DNA of 64,000 nt from Paenibacillus planticolens (GTDB lineage Bacteria; Bacillota; Bacilli; Paenibacillales; NBRC-103111): assembly GCF_013141725.1 (NCBI RefSeq), contig NZ_WHNZ01000045.1, forward strand, positions 301,722-365,721. Reading direction: 5' to 3'. The notes below the pieces were generated by a model. The model was not told the DNA's origin, did no database searches, and worked only from the letters and a program-made list of their open reading frames with translations. How positions within the stretch are numbered: the stretch's first letter is position 1; every line of letters begins with the position of its first letter. The position numbers were made by a program, and so were the translations under genes. Positions 1 to 7,520 of this stretch are shown here, one piece after another.

Positions 1-352
1 TTAAAATCCCTATCGGAAATTTCAACAGCAGCCAACCAATTACGATCCAGTTGCTTAGGTTCAGCAGCTCCTTTTTCGCTTGAAGCCAGTTGGACACATC
101 GGGGTTGACGGATTTAACGCAAGGCTCGGTGGTAACGTCCGTATAGATCTTGGTCTGTACTCGTTCAAATTGCAGGAAAGCGGTCGTCGTCCGCAAAACG
201 TGAGTCAGGAGAGGAACGCCCGCGACGGTAAACGAAAGACTCAAGCCCAATGTAAGAGCGACCAGATAGAAGCTGAAGTAAAACAATCCGGTGACAAAAG
301 TAAGCAGCAGGAAATAGCCGTTTTGAACAAAACTGACGACGGTTCTGGCCAT
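1..352 (-). CDS. Putative membrane sensor-domain protein, 5' part only
   Basis: The minus strand is open from an ATG at 352 to the window edge, 117 codons, preceded by a GGAAAGG Shine-Dalgarno-like stretch. The protein starts MARTVVSFVQ and has a hydrophobic hairpin at about residues 8-50, then a polar stretch and another hydrophobic segment at about 97-115. This resembles the putative sensor domain found at the N-terminus of some histidine kinases and stand-alone membrane proteins. The 3' part lies outside the window, so a kinase domain cannot be confirmed. It lies left of the outermost att-like copy, so it may be native chromosome or part of a larger island. Confidence 0.6.
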   Translation of the reverse strand, partial: MARTVVSFVQNGYFLLLTFVTGLFYFSFYLVALTLGLSLSFTVAGVPLLTHVLRTTTAFLQFERVQTKIYTDVTTEPCVKSVNPDVSNWLQAKKELLNLSNWIVIGWLLLKFPIGIL

Positions 353-566
353 CAAAGAGCCCACATCCTTTCCAAGTAGTAGATGTATTCTACGGATCTT
401 GATGTCAAATCCGCCAGTGTCATAATGTCATGTGACATAAAATGAACGGAGCTATCCGCAGCAACGTTAATAACTTTCAAAGCAGAAGTAAATTTTTTCT
501 GCGGCGTCGACGACGAGCATTAAAATACCAAGCACATCGTACGGGTTATAAGCCGTCGATCGTTTT

Positions 567-586
567 TTCGCCGTCACTTAACGGCT
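567..586 (-). repeat. rlmH-type att-like site, 4-nt deleted copy
   Basis: Plus strand reads TTCGCCGTCACTTAACGGCT. It equals the rlmH end at 12361-12384 except that four bases (TGAT) are missing from the middle. The missing bases fall in the core, so this copy may be an inactive scar or a resolved junction. Confidence 0.7.
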
Positions 587-784
587 AAATTTTGTCCACT
601 TGTGGCAAAGACTTTTACAAGAAACAAAGGACAGTGAAACTTTATATGGGCTTTATCCAACAGATAATTCATTTAGCAGCACAAATCAGAATTAAAGCAT
701 TGCATCTCAGTTCTGTGCTAACCAACTTTAGTTAGGAGTGGCAACGATGCACGATAAGGTATCTGATATGCAAAAATTTAGTCA

Positions 785-796
785 TCACTTATGATA
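785..796 (-). repeat. rlmH-type att-like site, exact core with diverged flank
   Basis: Minus strand reads TATCATAAGTGA, identical over 12 bases to the rlmH core. Translated in the rlmH frame the copy reads E-T-Y-H-K-stop, close to the rlmH end E-P-Y-H-K-stop. The usual TTCGCCGT arm is absent on the left, so this may be a chromosome-side or degenerate junction. Confidence 0.6.
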
Positions 797-886
797 AGTC
801 TCAGCTTAACGGGTCTATCAGCGAAAAATGCGATAAGACCTACCGCGGCTTGGTTTTTATAGATACCAAGCTTCTCTTATGTACGC

Positions 887-1198
887 TTAGAATTCATCCT
901 CATTTTCCATCACTTCTGACAGTCTTCGATTTAAGAATACTCCATCTATCAATCCTTGCCTGTACATAATTTCAATGGCTAGTGCCAATTGAGCTTGTTC
1001 TTTCTCTTCGTAAGAAAAAATTGTTGGGTGTCTGTCTATTGGAACACACTTAAAAATTTCTTTTAATAAGGATTGAAGTTCTTTAGATAATTCTTGATAT
1101 TCCTCATCTTGCTTCAGAACGTTATTCCCAATTTCATCTGTTCTCATAGCAATAAAATCATACAAATAAGTTCTAAGACTCTTTATCAAATTCAACAC
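887..1198 (-). CDS. Small helical protein, resembles DUF6809
   Basis: 103-codon gene, predicted mostly alpha-helical, starting with a pattern (LIKSLRTYLYDF) like the DUF6809 family of small phage/Firmicutes proteins; function unknown. Start is uncertain: GTG at 1198 lies only 2 nt from the AGGGG ribosome site, and TTG at codon 2 is better spaced. A clear sigma-A promoter (1244-1272) precedes it. It is divergent from the RHH regulator gene at 1342, and the spacer of its promoter holds the palindrome GTGAAATCAC, so repression by that regulator is likely (inference). Confidence 0.6.
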   Translation of the reverse strand: MLNLIKSLRTYLYDFIAMRTDEIGNNVLKQDEEYQELSKELQSLLKEIFKCVPIDRHPTIFSYEEKEQAQLALAIEIMYRQGLIDGVFLNRRLSEVMENEDEF

Positions 1199-1243
1199 TT
1201 CCCCTCAAAAAAGTGACATCAAAGTGAATTCTCAATTATTAAT

Positions 1244-1272
1244 ATTGTAAGGTGAAATCACTTAGGTGTCAA
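1244..1272 (-). promoter_or_regulatory. Sigma-A promoter and operator-like palindrome for the 103-aa gene
   Basis: Minus strand shows TTGACA (1267-1272), a 17-nt spacer and TACAAT (1244-1249). The spacer contains GTGA-AA-TCAC, and further GTGA/TCAC half-sites lie at about 1212-1228 and 1313-1323, a tandem arrangement typical of RHH operators. Confidence 0.65.
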
Positions 1273-1303
1273 CGTGAACGTATACCCACCATATTCATAT
1301 TGG

Positions 1304-1309
1304 TATAAT
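1304..1309 (+). promoter_or_regulatory. Extended -10 promoter for the RHH gene
   Basis: TGGTATAAT at 1301-1309 is a consensus extended -10 element; no good -35 is seen. It is followed by TGACATCACTTTGA, which shares half-sites with the sequence next to the divergent gene, then by the ribosome site AAGGGG at 1325-1330. Confidence 0.55.
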
Positions 1310-1341
1310 ATTGACATCACTTTGAAGGGGTATTGATTTTT

Positions 1342-1515
1342 ATGGCCACAAATAAACGGGTCTTTACCTTACGATTAGAAGAAGAAAACTTTGAGAAAAT
1401 CAAAATTATTGCGGATAAAAACAAACGCTCCATTGCCATGCAAATTGAGTATCTCATCGAGCAACACATCGCTGAATTTGAACAGAAGAATGGGATTATT
1501 GAGATTGAAAAGTAA
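1342..1515 (+). CDS. Ribbon-helix-helix (Arc-like) DNA-binding protein
   Basis: 57-residue protein. Residues 1-12 (TNKRVFTLRL) form the beta strand that contacts DNA in RHH repressors, followed by two helices (LEEENFEKIKIIAD and SIAMQIEYLIEQHI), the usual RHH layout. ATG at 1342 is preferred over the upstream TTG at 1333, which is only 2 nt from the AAGGGG ribosome site. It is the only plus-strand gene of the island and is divergent from the 103-aa gene. It probably represses both promoters, as RHH proteins of toxin-antitoxin and plasmid modules do. No toxin gene is recognised beside it. Confidence 0.8.
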   Translation: MATNKRVFTLRLEEENFEKIKIIADKNKRSIAMQIEYLIEQHIAEFEQKNGIIEIEK

Positions 1516-1901
1516 TATTTCTCAGGTAATTCCGATTTGGTTGATTACGGCTATTTGTCTTTTGCGCCGATTGAAATTTTAGTTTCCTTGGAATAAAATC
1601 GCCTTGAGTATTGTTTGCATGGCTGCATTATACTCAAGGTGAAATCATTTATGGTATTTTCTCCGAATCACAAATAGGGCGAAATTTAGCTTCATAATGT
1701 ACTTTTGAATGCACCATCTAATTTAATAGCGCATTCTACTTCAGTTGATACGGGTGGTCATGCGACCGTAATGCCGCTAGTCAGTGCAGGATGTGTCCAC
1801 CGACTCCGCTTTCTTGCTAATTCTCGGATGGACCAATTGAATGGCGTTAACCACCCCAACGCGTAAATTGTTATGGTATCAAATACCGATTACTTCAGTG
1901 A
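1516..1901. other. Spacer with a long inverted repeat and a GC-rich patch
   Basis: Contains the inverted repeat at 1602-1639, a second copy of the operator-like AAGGTGAAATCA at about 1636-1647, and a GC-richer patch at 1745-1850 unlike the AT-rich surroundings. No convincing gene. Confidence 0.5.
1602..1639. repeat. 10-bp inverted repeat with nested TGCA pair
   Basis: CCTTGAGTAT (1602-1611) is perfectly complementary to ATACTCAAGG (1630-1639), and the loop holds TGCA-TGGC-TGCA, which can extend the cruciform. There is no U-run after it on the plus strand, so it is not a classical terminator for the RHH gene. Confidence 0.6.
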
Positions 1902-2621
1902 TTAACGTTCACTGTTTTTATTTGATAACTCCTCAATATGAGAATGTAATTCTTCAATCCTCTTTGGTAATACATATAAATATTCAATCAGATAATCGAG
2001 CATATCAATTATGTACTTTGAAACAACCTCATCAGGTTCCCTTTCCAAATCAAAATGAGCTCCCAGATTTCCTCCAATTCTTATTGCATGAGCTAATGTT
2101 AATAATGGTTTCTGCAGTTCAGCATGACCTGCTATAACTTCAAGTTGTTTATTTAATGGCTTATTTTGCTCACTTTCTGGTAATAGTGATTTTGTAATGC
2201 CTTCAAGTAGACGTCTGCATAACACAACGGCCCCAGACCACTCACCAAGATTATACACATTTACTGCTGAGTTATATGCTCTCAGCATACTACTAGAAAA
2301 CTTTTCGGTAATTTCCACCCCATCAGCAATTCTTCTTAATTCTGCACTTGGAGATATATATAAATCACCGGTCAATGTTTCTTGTTCATTTTCTTTTATT
2401 TCAACAAAGTAGAATCTTGATTCTTCCCCACATCCAGAGCACCTTGAAGATGTAAACATAGAACTCTCATTATATGAATCCCAAACTAATAAGAAATTGA
2501 CTGTTCTTGAGCAATGTCCACATTTGAAATCTACAGATTTGGCTATCTTATACTTATTCGAGTCTTGATATTTTGCAATATTCTTAGGTTCGATAAATCG
2601 CAACGATATACATCCTTTCAA
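1902..2621 (-). CDS. Zinc-ribbon DUF4145-family protein
   Basis: 239 codons from TTG at 2621. N-terminal CGHC and CSGC pairs form a probable zinc ribbon. The C-terminal half has the DUF4145 pattern (RRLLEGI, then AIRIGGNLGAHF), a fold of the HEPN clan often found next to or fused with restriction and abortive-infection proteins. The start is doubtful: the AAAGGA ribosome site lies inside the first codons, favouring TTG at 2603 (codon 7). It shares its module with the DUF5677-like gene. A defence role is inferred from fold and setting only. Confidence 0.75.
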   Translation of the reverse strand: MKGCISLRFIEPKNIAKYQDSNKYKIAKSVDFKCGHCSRTVNFLLVWDSYNESSMFTSSRCSGCGEESRFYFVEIKENEQETLTGDLYISPSAELRRIADGVEITEKFSSSMLRAYNSAVNVYNLGEWSGAVVLCRRLLEGITKSLLPESEQNKPLNKQLEVIAGHAELQKPLLTLAHAIRIGGNLGAHFDLEREPDEVVSKYIIDMLDYLIEYLYVLPKRIEELHSHIEELSNKNSER

Positions 2622-2999
2622 ATTAATTTGGATTTAGCAATGTCTTTGTTTGCGAAATTCATAAATAGTCGTAAGTGTTTCTTTAGCCATTCAAGGGTTA
2701 AACATTTCTATAACACCCTTCATTGCCAATCCTACTAGCCTCCAGAGCCTCCTCCATCAACAAATTTTTCTGCCGTAACATGATTCTATTTTCCTTAAAA
2801 CTCCCGATATGCCTATTCCTGCAACAACATCAGCATCAATTAATACTAATTAGTCGTACAGACCGAAGAGCCGGCCGCGATGCGGATAGTAGGTGCAGGC
2901 GATCCGCTTCACTACCAACTGCTCCAGGCAGACCAAGGGATGGCAACAGCCGATCCGCCACGTGAATACGGTATTATATGAAATTTTGTACATCCCGGA
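2622..2999. other. Gene-free stretch with a GC-rich possible coding remnant
   Basis: No intact gene. The patch at about 2860-2965 is much GC-richer than its surroundings. On the minus strand it reads as a short protein-like stretch (HPLVCLEQLV...) ended by a stop, possibly a decayed fragment of an older insertion; its family is not recognised. Confidence 0.35.
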
Positions 3000-3878
3000 T
3001 CACTCGCAAGTTTTCTCAATAAATGCTTCGCAAATAAATTGTGCATTTCTTTTGAAAATCTGCTCTCGCTTAAAATCTCCTTGCCTTAGCAAACAAGTAA
3101 TTTCAATTTTACCTTGTGGAATTGCACAACATTTATTACAAAGCTGCGGTTTCTCAATACTATCCGATAATTCTTGAACAGTCCTCAGAGTATCTCGGTC
3201 GTATAATCCCCTTAAGAATTCAAACGTCATTTCTAAATTATCATTGATTTGTTCCATATCATATCCTAATTGCTTAGCTATAATTAATGTTGAGTTACAT
3301 ATTCTATGGACTTCAACACCACAAGCAAAAAAATAAATAATTGAGGTATATGTTGAAGTCTTTTCTTCTTCATTGACTAGTAATGCTCTATTTGTAACTT
3401 CAATTGGGAAACTCATTAGTCCACCTAACGGATTGGCGTGTTTTGCCATTGAAAATCTTTTGTAATTTTCTTGTTCTGCATTCAATTCATTTTGATTCAA
3501 GTATAATGAACGAAATAAGAAACCTACTTTCCATGGTTTTGTATATTCTTTATCATGATTTAGCCATTCATTAGCATGTATATCATCCAAAGCTATATAC
3601 ATAAGATCTAATCTCATTTCAATTAGATTCAATATCAAAATAGATGCATCTCTTCTATGTCCCAATGTAATTAATAGTTTAATAGAACTAATACATTCTA
3701 GCATTCTCTTCATCATGACTATACCAATAAATAGGGATGGTTTAGTTTTTTTAATCCTTTTAGATTCAGAAATCACTTCAGATAGAACTTTATTCCCTAT
3801 ATGCTGGAGTTCTTCAACTACTTCAATGTATTTATAAAGTTTTGAATCTATCAATTCTTGTGGAATCGTTATCTTCAA
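3000..3878 (-). CDS. Helical protein, DUF5677-like
   Basis: 292-residue protein from a TTG start supported by AAGGTGG nine bases upstream. The body is helical, with an arginine-rich helix followed by RRDASILILNLIEMRLDLMY, similar to the R(S)LxE region of DUF5677 proteins; family assignment is tentative. The C-terminal part has a CNKCC motif and further Cys (CLL, CEA), possibly metal binding. No catalytic motif is recognised. It is the most upstream minus-strand gene of its module, about 380 bp from the DUF4145 gene, so co-transcription is uncertain. Confidence 0.6.
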   Translation of the reverse strand: MKITIPQELIDSKLYKYIEVVEELQHIGNKVLSEVISESKRIKKTKPSLFIGIVMMKRMLECISSIKLLITLGHRRDASILILNLIEMRLDLMYIALDDIHANEWLNHDKEYTKPWKVGFLFRSLYLNQNELNAEQENYKRFSMAKHANPLGGLMSFPIEVTNRALLVNEEEKTSTYTSIIYFFACGVEVHRICNSTLIIAKQLGYDMEQINDNLEMTFEFLRGLYDRDTLRTVQELSDSIEKPQLCNKCCAIPQGKIEITCLLRQGDFKREQIFKRNAQFICEAFIEKTCE

Positions 3879-4056
3879 ATTCTACAACCACCTTTTATTA
3901 ATTTGCCACATTTCATATAACATCACGAACTTCATTGAATTTCCCGATATAGCCAATTTCGAAGACTATTAGCCATATCTTTATGTTAATTATCTTTCAT
4001 CACAACGGCTAGAAACAGGGTGAATGTATGGCGAGACGAACTTTTCCAGTTAATTT

Positions 4057-4080
4057 TTCACCGTCACTTATGGTAGGGCT
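4057..4080 (-). repeat. rlmH-type att-like site encoding GEPYHK
   Basis: Starts TTCACCGTCACTTATGG on the plus strand. On the minus strand it reads GGG GAG CCC TAC CAT AAG TGA, the last six residues of RlmH (G-E-P-Y-H-K-stop), with CCC and TAC where this genome's rlmH uses CCG and TAT. A common arm AACGGCTAAAAAAG follows at 4096-4109. Confidence 0.8.
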
Positions 4081-4104
4081 CCCCCTCTACGCTATAACGG
4101 CTAA

Positions 4105-4139
4105 AAAAGTGAAAGGAGCTTGCCTCGGCAGCTCCTTTC
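4105..4139 (-). terminator. Terminator of the DUF4238 module
   Basis: GAAAGGAGCT (4111-4120) pairs perfectly with AGCTCCTTTC (4130-4139). On the minus strand the stem is followed by ACTTTTTTAG. It ends leftward transcription just before the att-like site. Confidence 0.85.
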
Positions 4140-4154
4140 TGGTCAAAAAAACCT

Positions 4155-5165
4155 TTATTGTTTCTTTCGTTTTATTTGTTTACCTCCAAAAGGACCACCT
4201 TTGACTTGGACACTGTAATCTTTCTCTCTTAAAGCAGATGCATCCTTTTTCTTATACTCATCAACCAGAGTAAATTTGTTTTGAGAACAGTAGATTTGGC
4301 GTTCACATCCGATTATTTGCATAGAATTATAGTATTTAATTACTCCCGGCTCGTAAATAGGGAAAAACAAGTTTTCAATCGGCTCCACAGCCTTGTGATA
4401 GCTACGCTCACACAGTGTAATAATTAATTTGTCCGAAATTGGAAAGGCAAGTTCTATGCCCCTAGAGGCCAATCCACTATAACTCATAAAATCCTCAGGC
4501 AAGTGGGCTCTTTTAACCAGAGGTGCATCTGATGTATAAAATGGATCATCAGTTAAATTAACACCAACAAACCAAATATGTGAGTTAAGTACTGATGCGA
4601 ACTCTATTAATTTCTTGGGATCGAATAAGAACGATAATTGATCAATAACCGCATGTGCTGGGTCTAGTTCAACGAAAAATTCCCCGGGCATGTAATTTTT
4701 GTCCTCGCTGTACATTTCCAGATCAAATATCATTTGCGCAATTGCTTTTTTCATTTCTGAAACTTGTCTTCTTGAGTCGCGAGTACGTAGATCCTGAATA
4801 ATCAAGTGAATTGATAAGACTTGACGATCTTCATTGGATAGTGCCTTTTTGAAGTAAGGATCTGTGCTAAGGAAATACTTGATGCACAAGTTATTTAGCA
4901 GAGAATTAAACTCTCTTTCGAGTTTACTAAACTCCTTTTCAATAAATTCAATGTCCTGATACTCTGGAGGGAATTGATCTTTTGTCTGATTAAAAATATC
5001 TTCGGGGATATCGTAAAAATATGATTCGGCAGCAACATTCCTTATGTTTGTCTTATAAGGAGTCTTATTTATTATTTTGTCATAAACAAAAAGCTGTTCG
5101 TTAATTGAAAAACGCTTTAGATATGATTGAGGCACAAAATGCTGATTTTTAACTTTGGACACCAA
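4155..5165 (-). CDS. DUF4238 family protein
   Basis: 336 codons. The N-terminal NQHFVPQSYLKRF is the signature of DUF4238, a family of unknown biochemical function with scattered distribution in bacterial genomes, often in accessory regions. The histidine and aromatic residues of that motif are intact, as is the later FYTSDAPLV segment typical of the family. Start is either TTG 5165 or GTG 5162; a GGTGA lies just upstream. It follows the membrane zinc-ribbon gene by 17 bp, so the two are probably one transcript ending at the terminator at 4105-4139. Confidence 0.85.
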   Translation of the reverse strand: MVSKVKNQHFVPQSYLKRFSINEQLFVYDKIINKTPYKTNIRNVAAESYFYDIPEDIFNQTKDQFPPEYQDIEFIEKEFSKLEREFNSLLNNLCIKYFLSTDPYFKKALSNEDRQVLSIHLIIQDLRTRDSRRQVSEMKKAIAQMIFDLEMYSEDKNYMPGEFFVELDPAHAVIDQLSFLFDPKKLIEFASVLNSHIWFVGVNLTDDPFYTSDAPLVKRAHLPEDFMSYSGLASRGIELAFPISDKLIITLCERSYHKAVEPIENLFFPIYEPGVIKYYNSMQIIGCERQIYCSQNKFTLVDEYKKKDASALREKDYSVQVKGGPFGGKQIKRKKQ

Positions 5166-5182
5166 AAATCACCACTCAAAAA

Positions 5183-6076
5183 TTATTTCCCAAACGATTC
5201 CGCTTTTTCAATGTCCTTCTCAAGCAAACTCCACGCCTGCTGCGGTGATAACAGAAGTTTAAGACCGGATGAAATCTGTTCTACTTTAGCAAGGAACGCT
5301 GCTTTAAATTCCTCTTTAGTCATTCCTTCCTCATCACGCAGTCTGAGCATGTAACTAATAACCCCAGGTGCAGTGAATCCAAGATCTTTCGGACGGAATG
5401 GAGCGCCGTAGCCACCATTCGATGGGCCATTTACATCCAGTGTCGTCACTTCCATGAGCATGTCGAGAGCGCCCTTGTATCGCTTCTCGCGCATGAGGTG
5501 TTCACCCATGGAAAGCCTCACATTCCGGTATAGACCCCAGTCATCTTTCACGGCGAAGTCCATTGATCGCTCATTAAATAAGCCCCACAAGATGTCCGAT
5601 TCGGAATAGCCGGGCTGAGCTTTTTTGCGCTTCTCAAATTCCGATTCGGAAACGCCTAGGTTGCCTAAGTGCTTCTTCAGGGCATTTTGATCAGCAATGA
5701 TCTTCCGCTCTTGCTCAAATCGTTCTTTGCCTTCTTCGTCGAGTAACATCTTGTGTCCGCTCTCAGGGTCGGTACGAACATAAATCTGCTCCTTGCAGTT
5801 CGGACATTTTCGGTTCCGCTGAGGGGGCTGATCGTTCAGAAACCCACAATATGGACAGCGCGGATATGGAGCTGGAATCGTTTCTTTTTTAGTCACTGAC
5901 GATCGGGGTATTACCGAAATGGGAGGCTGAATGATCGTTCCTTTGCCTCCGCGAGAAGTCATTCGCACGGCTGCTTGTTTTTTATGCTCGCCATTTAAAG
6001 CCAATTGGATCAATTTTACAATGAGCAAGATTGGCCAAAAGCAAAGCCAAAGTAAGATTTTAAAAATCTCTTTCAT
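5183..6076 (-). CDS. Membrane-anchored zinc-ribbon protein of unknown function
   Basis: 297 residues from ATG 6076, chosen because AGGAG lies 7 nt upstream and the start places the hydrophobic segment (FKILLWLCFWPILLIVKLI) at residues 4-24; an upstream in-frame ATG exists at 6127. After a basic linker comes a zinc ribbon, CPYC ... CPNC, at roughly residues 75-100, then a charged helical domain. One membrane segment with a cytoplasmic ribbon and helical C-terminus suggests a membrane-tethered adaptor or effector. Not assigned to a named family. It is transcribed ahead of the DUF4238 gene. Confidence 0.7.
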   Translation of the reverse strand: MKEIFKILLWLCFWPILLIVKLIQLALNGEHKKQAAVRMTSRGGKGTIIQPPISVIPRSSVTKKETIPAPYPRCPYCGFLNDQPPQRNRKCPNCKEQIYVRTDPESGHKMLLDEEGKERFEQERKIIADQNALKKHLGNLGVSESEFEKRKKAQPGYSESDILWGLFNERSMDFAVKDDWGLYRNVRLSMGEHLMREKRYKGALDMLMEVTTLDVNGPSNGGYGAPFRPKDLGFTAPGVISYMLRLRDEEGMTKEEFKAAFLAKVEQISSGLKLLLSPQQAWSLLEKDIEKAESFGK

Positions 6077-6367
6077 TGTGCCTCTCCTCAAAGTTCCTCT
6101 GTTCATATTTAATCCTCTATATGTCATGGTTCATATACAACTTACTCTACATGAGTTCGACTATTTATGATAGTTTCCTTCCACTAATAGAGGATTATTG
6201 ATGATGAAGGCTGTGTATCGCAGCAGTATGAGCTTAGAGCCATCAACCCTCTCTGTATACGCATGTAAGTATCATTAGTTCAACTTATATAGACAATACA
6301 TTGGCGAACTGTGAGATAACGTTGTGATCGATCAAATACCTCTAATCTACAACGTGTGCTGTAATAC

Positions 6368-7141
6368 TTATTCATCTTCGATAAATCCCATATTTATTTC
6401 ATCCCTAGCCTTTAAAAGGCTTCTCATTTCGTCAGGAAAACATTCTAAACATATAGACCAAAAAGACGACGAGTCATCGAGTGTAATCATTTCCTTGGAA
6501 TAGACTGTTTTATTGCAATTTCTACATACATTAGTTCCCTTAAAATCTTTTGCACACATAACTGAATAGGTATCCTTATAATTTAATCCTGAGACAAACG
6601 ATGATGTATTAAAAATAATACCAAAGTGAGTTAAAGGATCCTCCACCTTTTCCTTACAGAAATCACAGGTATCATATTTAAGTTTATCTCTGACTGCTTC
6701 ACCTATTAACCACATATACTCAAACTCATCTGTAAATTTTTGAATCCTTGAGAAGTCAGTAATGCGTATCATATTCTCCCAATTCCTAAAACTCGCTTGT
6801 GAGGTGAAATTAAATGAACCTGTCCAAACAATATTGTCAAGAATAATAAACTTATGATGCATATGGTTAGGATAGTTATCTCCAATCTTTGTACCTAAAA
6901 TAGTAGTTTTTGCCCGTATTGCACTGTAAATATTACGTGCTTTAACATCACGAAATATATCAGAATAATTAACAATTATCCTTTTATCATCACATCTGAC
7001 ATCATTGATTTTTTCTGCTATAATCTCATCATTAAAGTATGCGACTGCAATAAGTAATCTTTCCTTTACTTTTGAAATATCCTCAATCAAGCGATCTCGA
7101 ACTTCACACTTTGTCCCAGGTCTTGTAAAATAGACTTCCAT
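6368..7141 (-). CDS. Phospholipase D-like nuclease with zinc-ribbon C-terminus
   Basis: 257 residues. Residues about 91-112 carry one HKD motif, H-H-K-F-I-I-L-D followed by TGSFNFT, as in the single-HKD Nuc/BfiI group whose active site forms in a dimer. The C-terminal third has CDFC, CRNC and CLEC pairs, so one or two zinc ribbons follow the catalytic domain, perhaps for nucleic-acid recognition. ATG at 7141 has AGGGA 8 nt upstream. It is the first gene of its module on the minus strand. A nuclease role in defence is inferred. Confidence 0.8.
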   Translation of the reverse strand: MEVYFTRPGTKCEVRDRLIEDISKVKERLLIAVAYFNDEIIAEKINDVRCDDKRIIVNYSDIFRDVKARNIYSAIRAKTTILGTKIGDNYPNHMHHKFIILDNIVWTGSFNFTSQASFRNWENMIRITDFSRIQKFTDEFEYMWLIGEAVRDKLKYDTCDFCKEKVEDPLTHFGIIFNTSSFVSGLNYKDTYSVMCAKDFKGTNVCRNCNKTVYSKEMITLDDSSSFWSICLECFPDEMRSLLKARDEINMGFIEDE

Positions 7142-7282
7142 GTGCCACTTCCCTAAGATACTATGTATTTTTGCATTTAAACGTCTTATTCACGAACTTA
7201 ATAGATATCCCCTTCATAGCCCTATGGCCAAAAGTAATTACTTAATCTACAACATCCCCATCAATTGTCCCCAATAAAATTT

Positions 7283-7306
7283 TCCGCCGTCACTTGCACA
7301 CGGTTC
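7283..7306 (-). repeat. rlmH-type att-like site, diverged
   Basis: Plus strand begins TCCGCCGTCACTTGCACACG. The arm and CACTT are conserved; the rlmH-like part reads GGAGAACCG then TGTGCAAGTGA on the minus strand, i.e. G-E-P followed by one missing base relative to rlmH. A 6-bp hairpin (ACACGG/CCGTGT) sits beside it. Confidence 0.65.
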
Positions 7307-7520
7307 TCCGTGTTGTCTGTAACTGCAAGTTTAGAGCCGTCCAATATAGGAATACTATTCCTAGTCATCTTGCTTTAATCTGACGGATTTATGAAGAAAG
7401 ACAGTGATATATTGATAATTAATATAAAATCATTGCCTCGATTAATCTGCCGGGATAGATGCCCCGATGCGTAAACATGGTGTTAGAAGAAGCTCCCTTA
7501 TTACTTTGAATTTTTAAGTC

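Larger units (their letters stand above)
353..886. other. Gene-free left end of the island with two att-like copies
   Basis: No convincing gene is seen. The stretch holds att-like copies at 567-586 and 785-796 and a 15-codon ORF (747-794) with a good GGAG signal whose stop codon lies inside the second copy. The ORF may be a chance reading frame or a leader peptide. Confidence 0.5.

Noticed and set aside
80..379. Plus-strand 99-codon ORF at the left end
   Set aside because: It lies opposite a minus-strand frame with clear membrane-protein character and a ribosome site; its own composition is low in hydrophobic patterning.
747..794. 15-codon ORF with good ribosome site
   Set aside because: Too short to support; its end is made by the att-like sequence. 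Kept only as a note.
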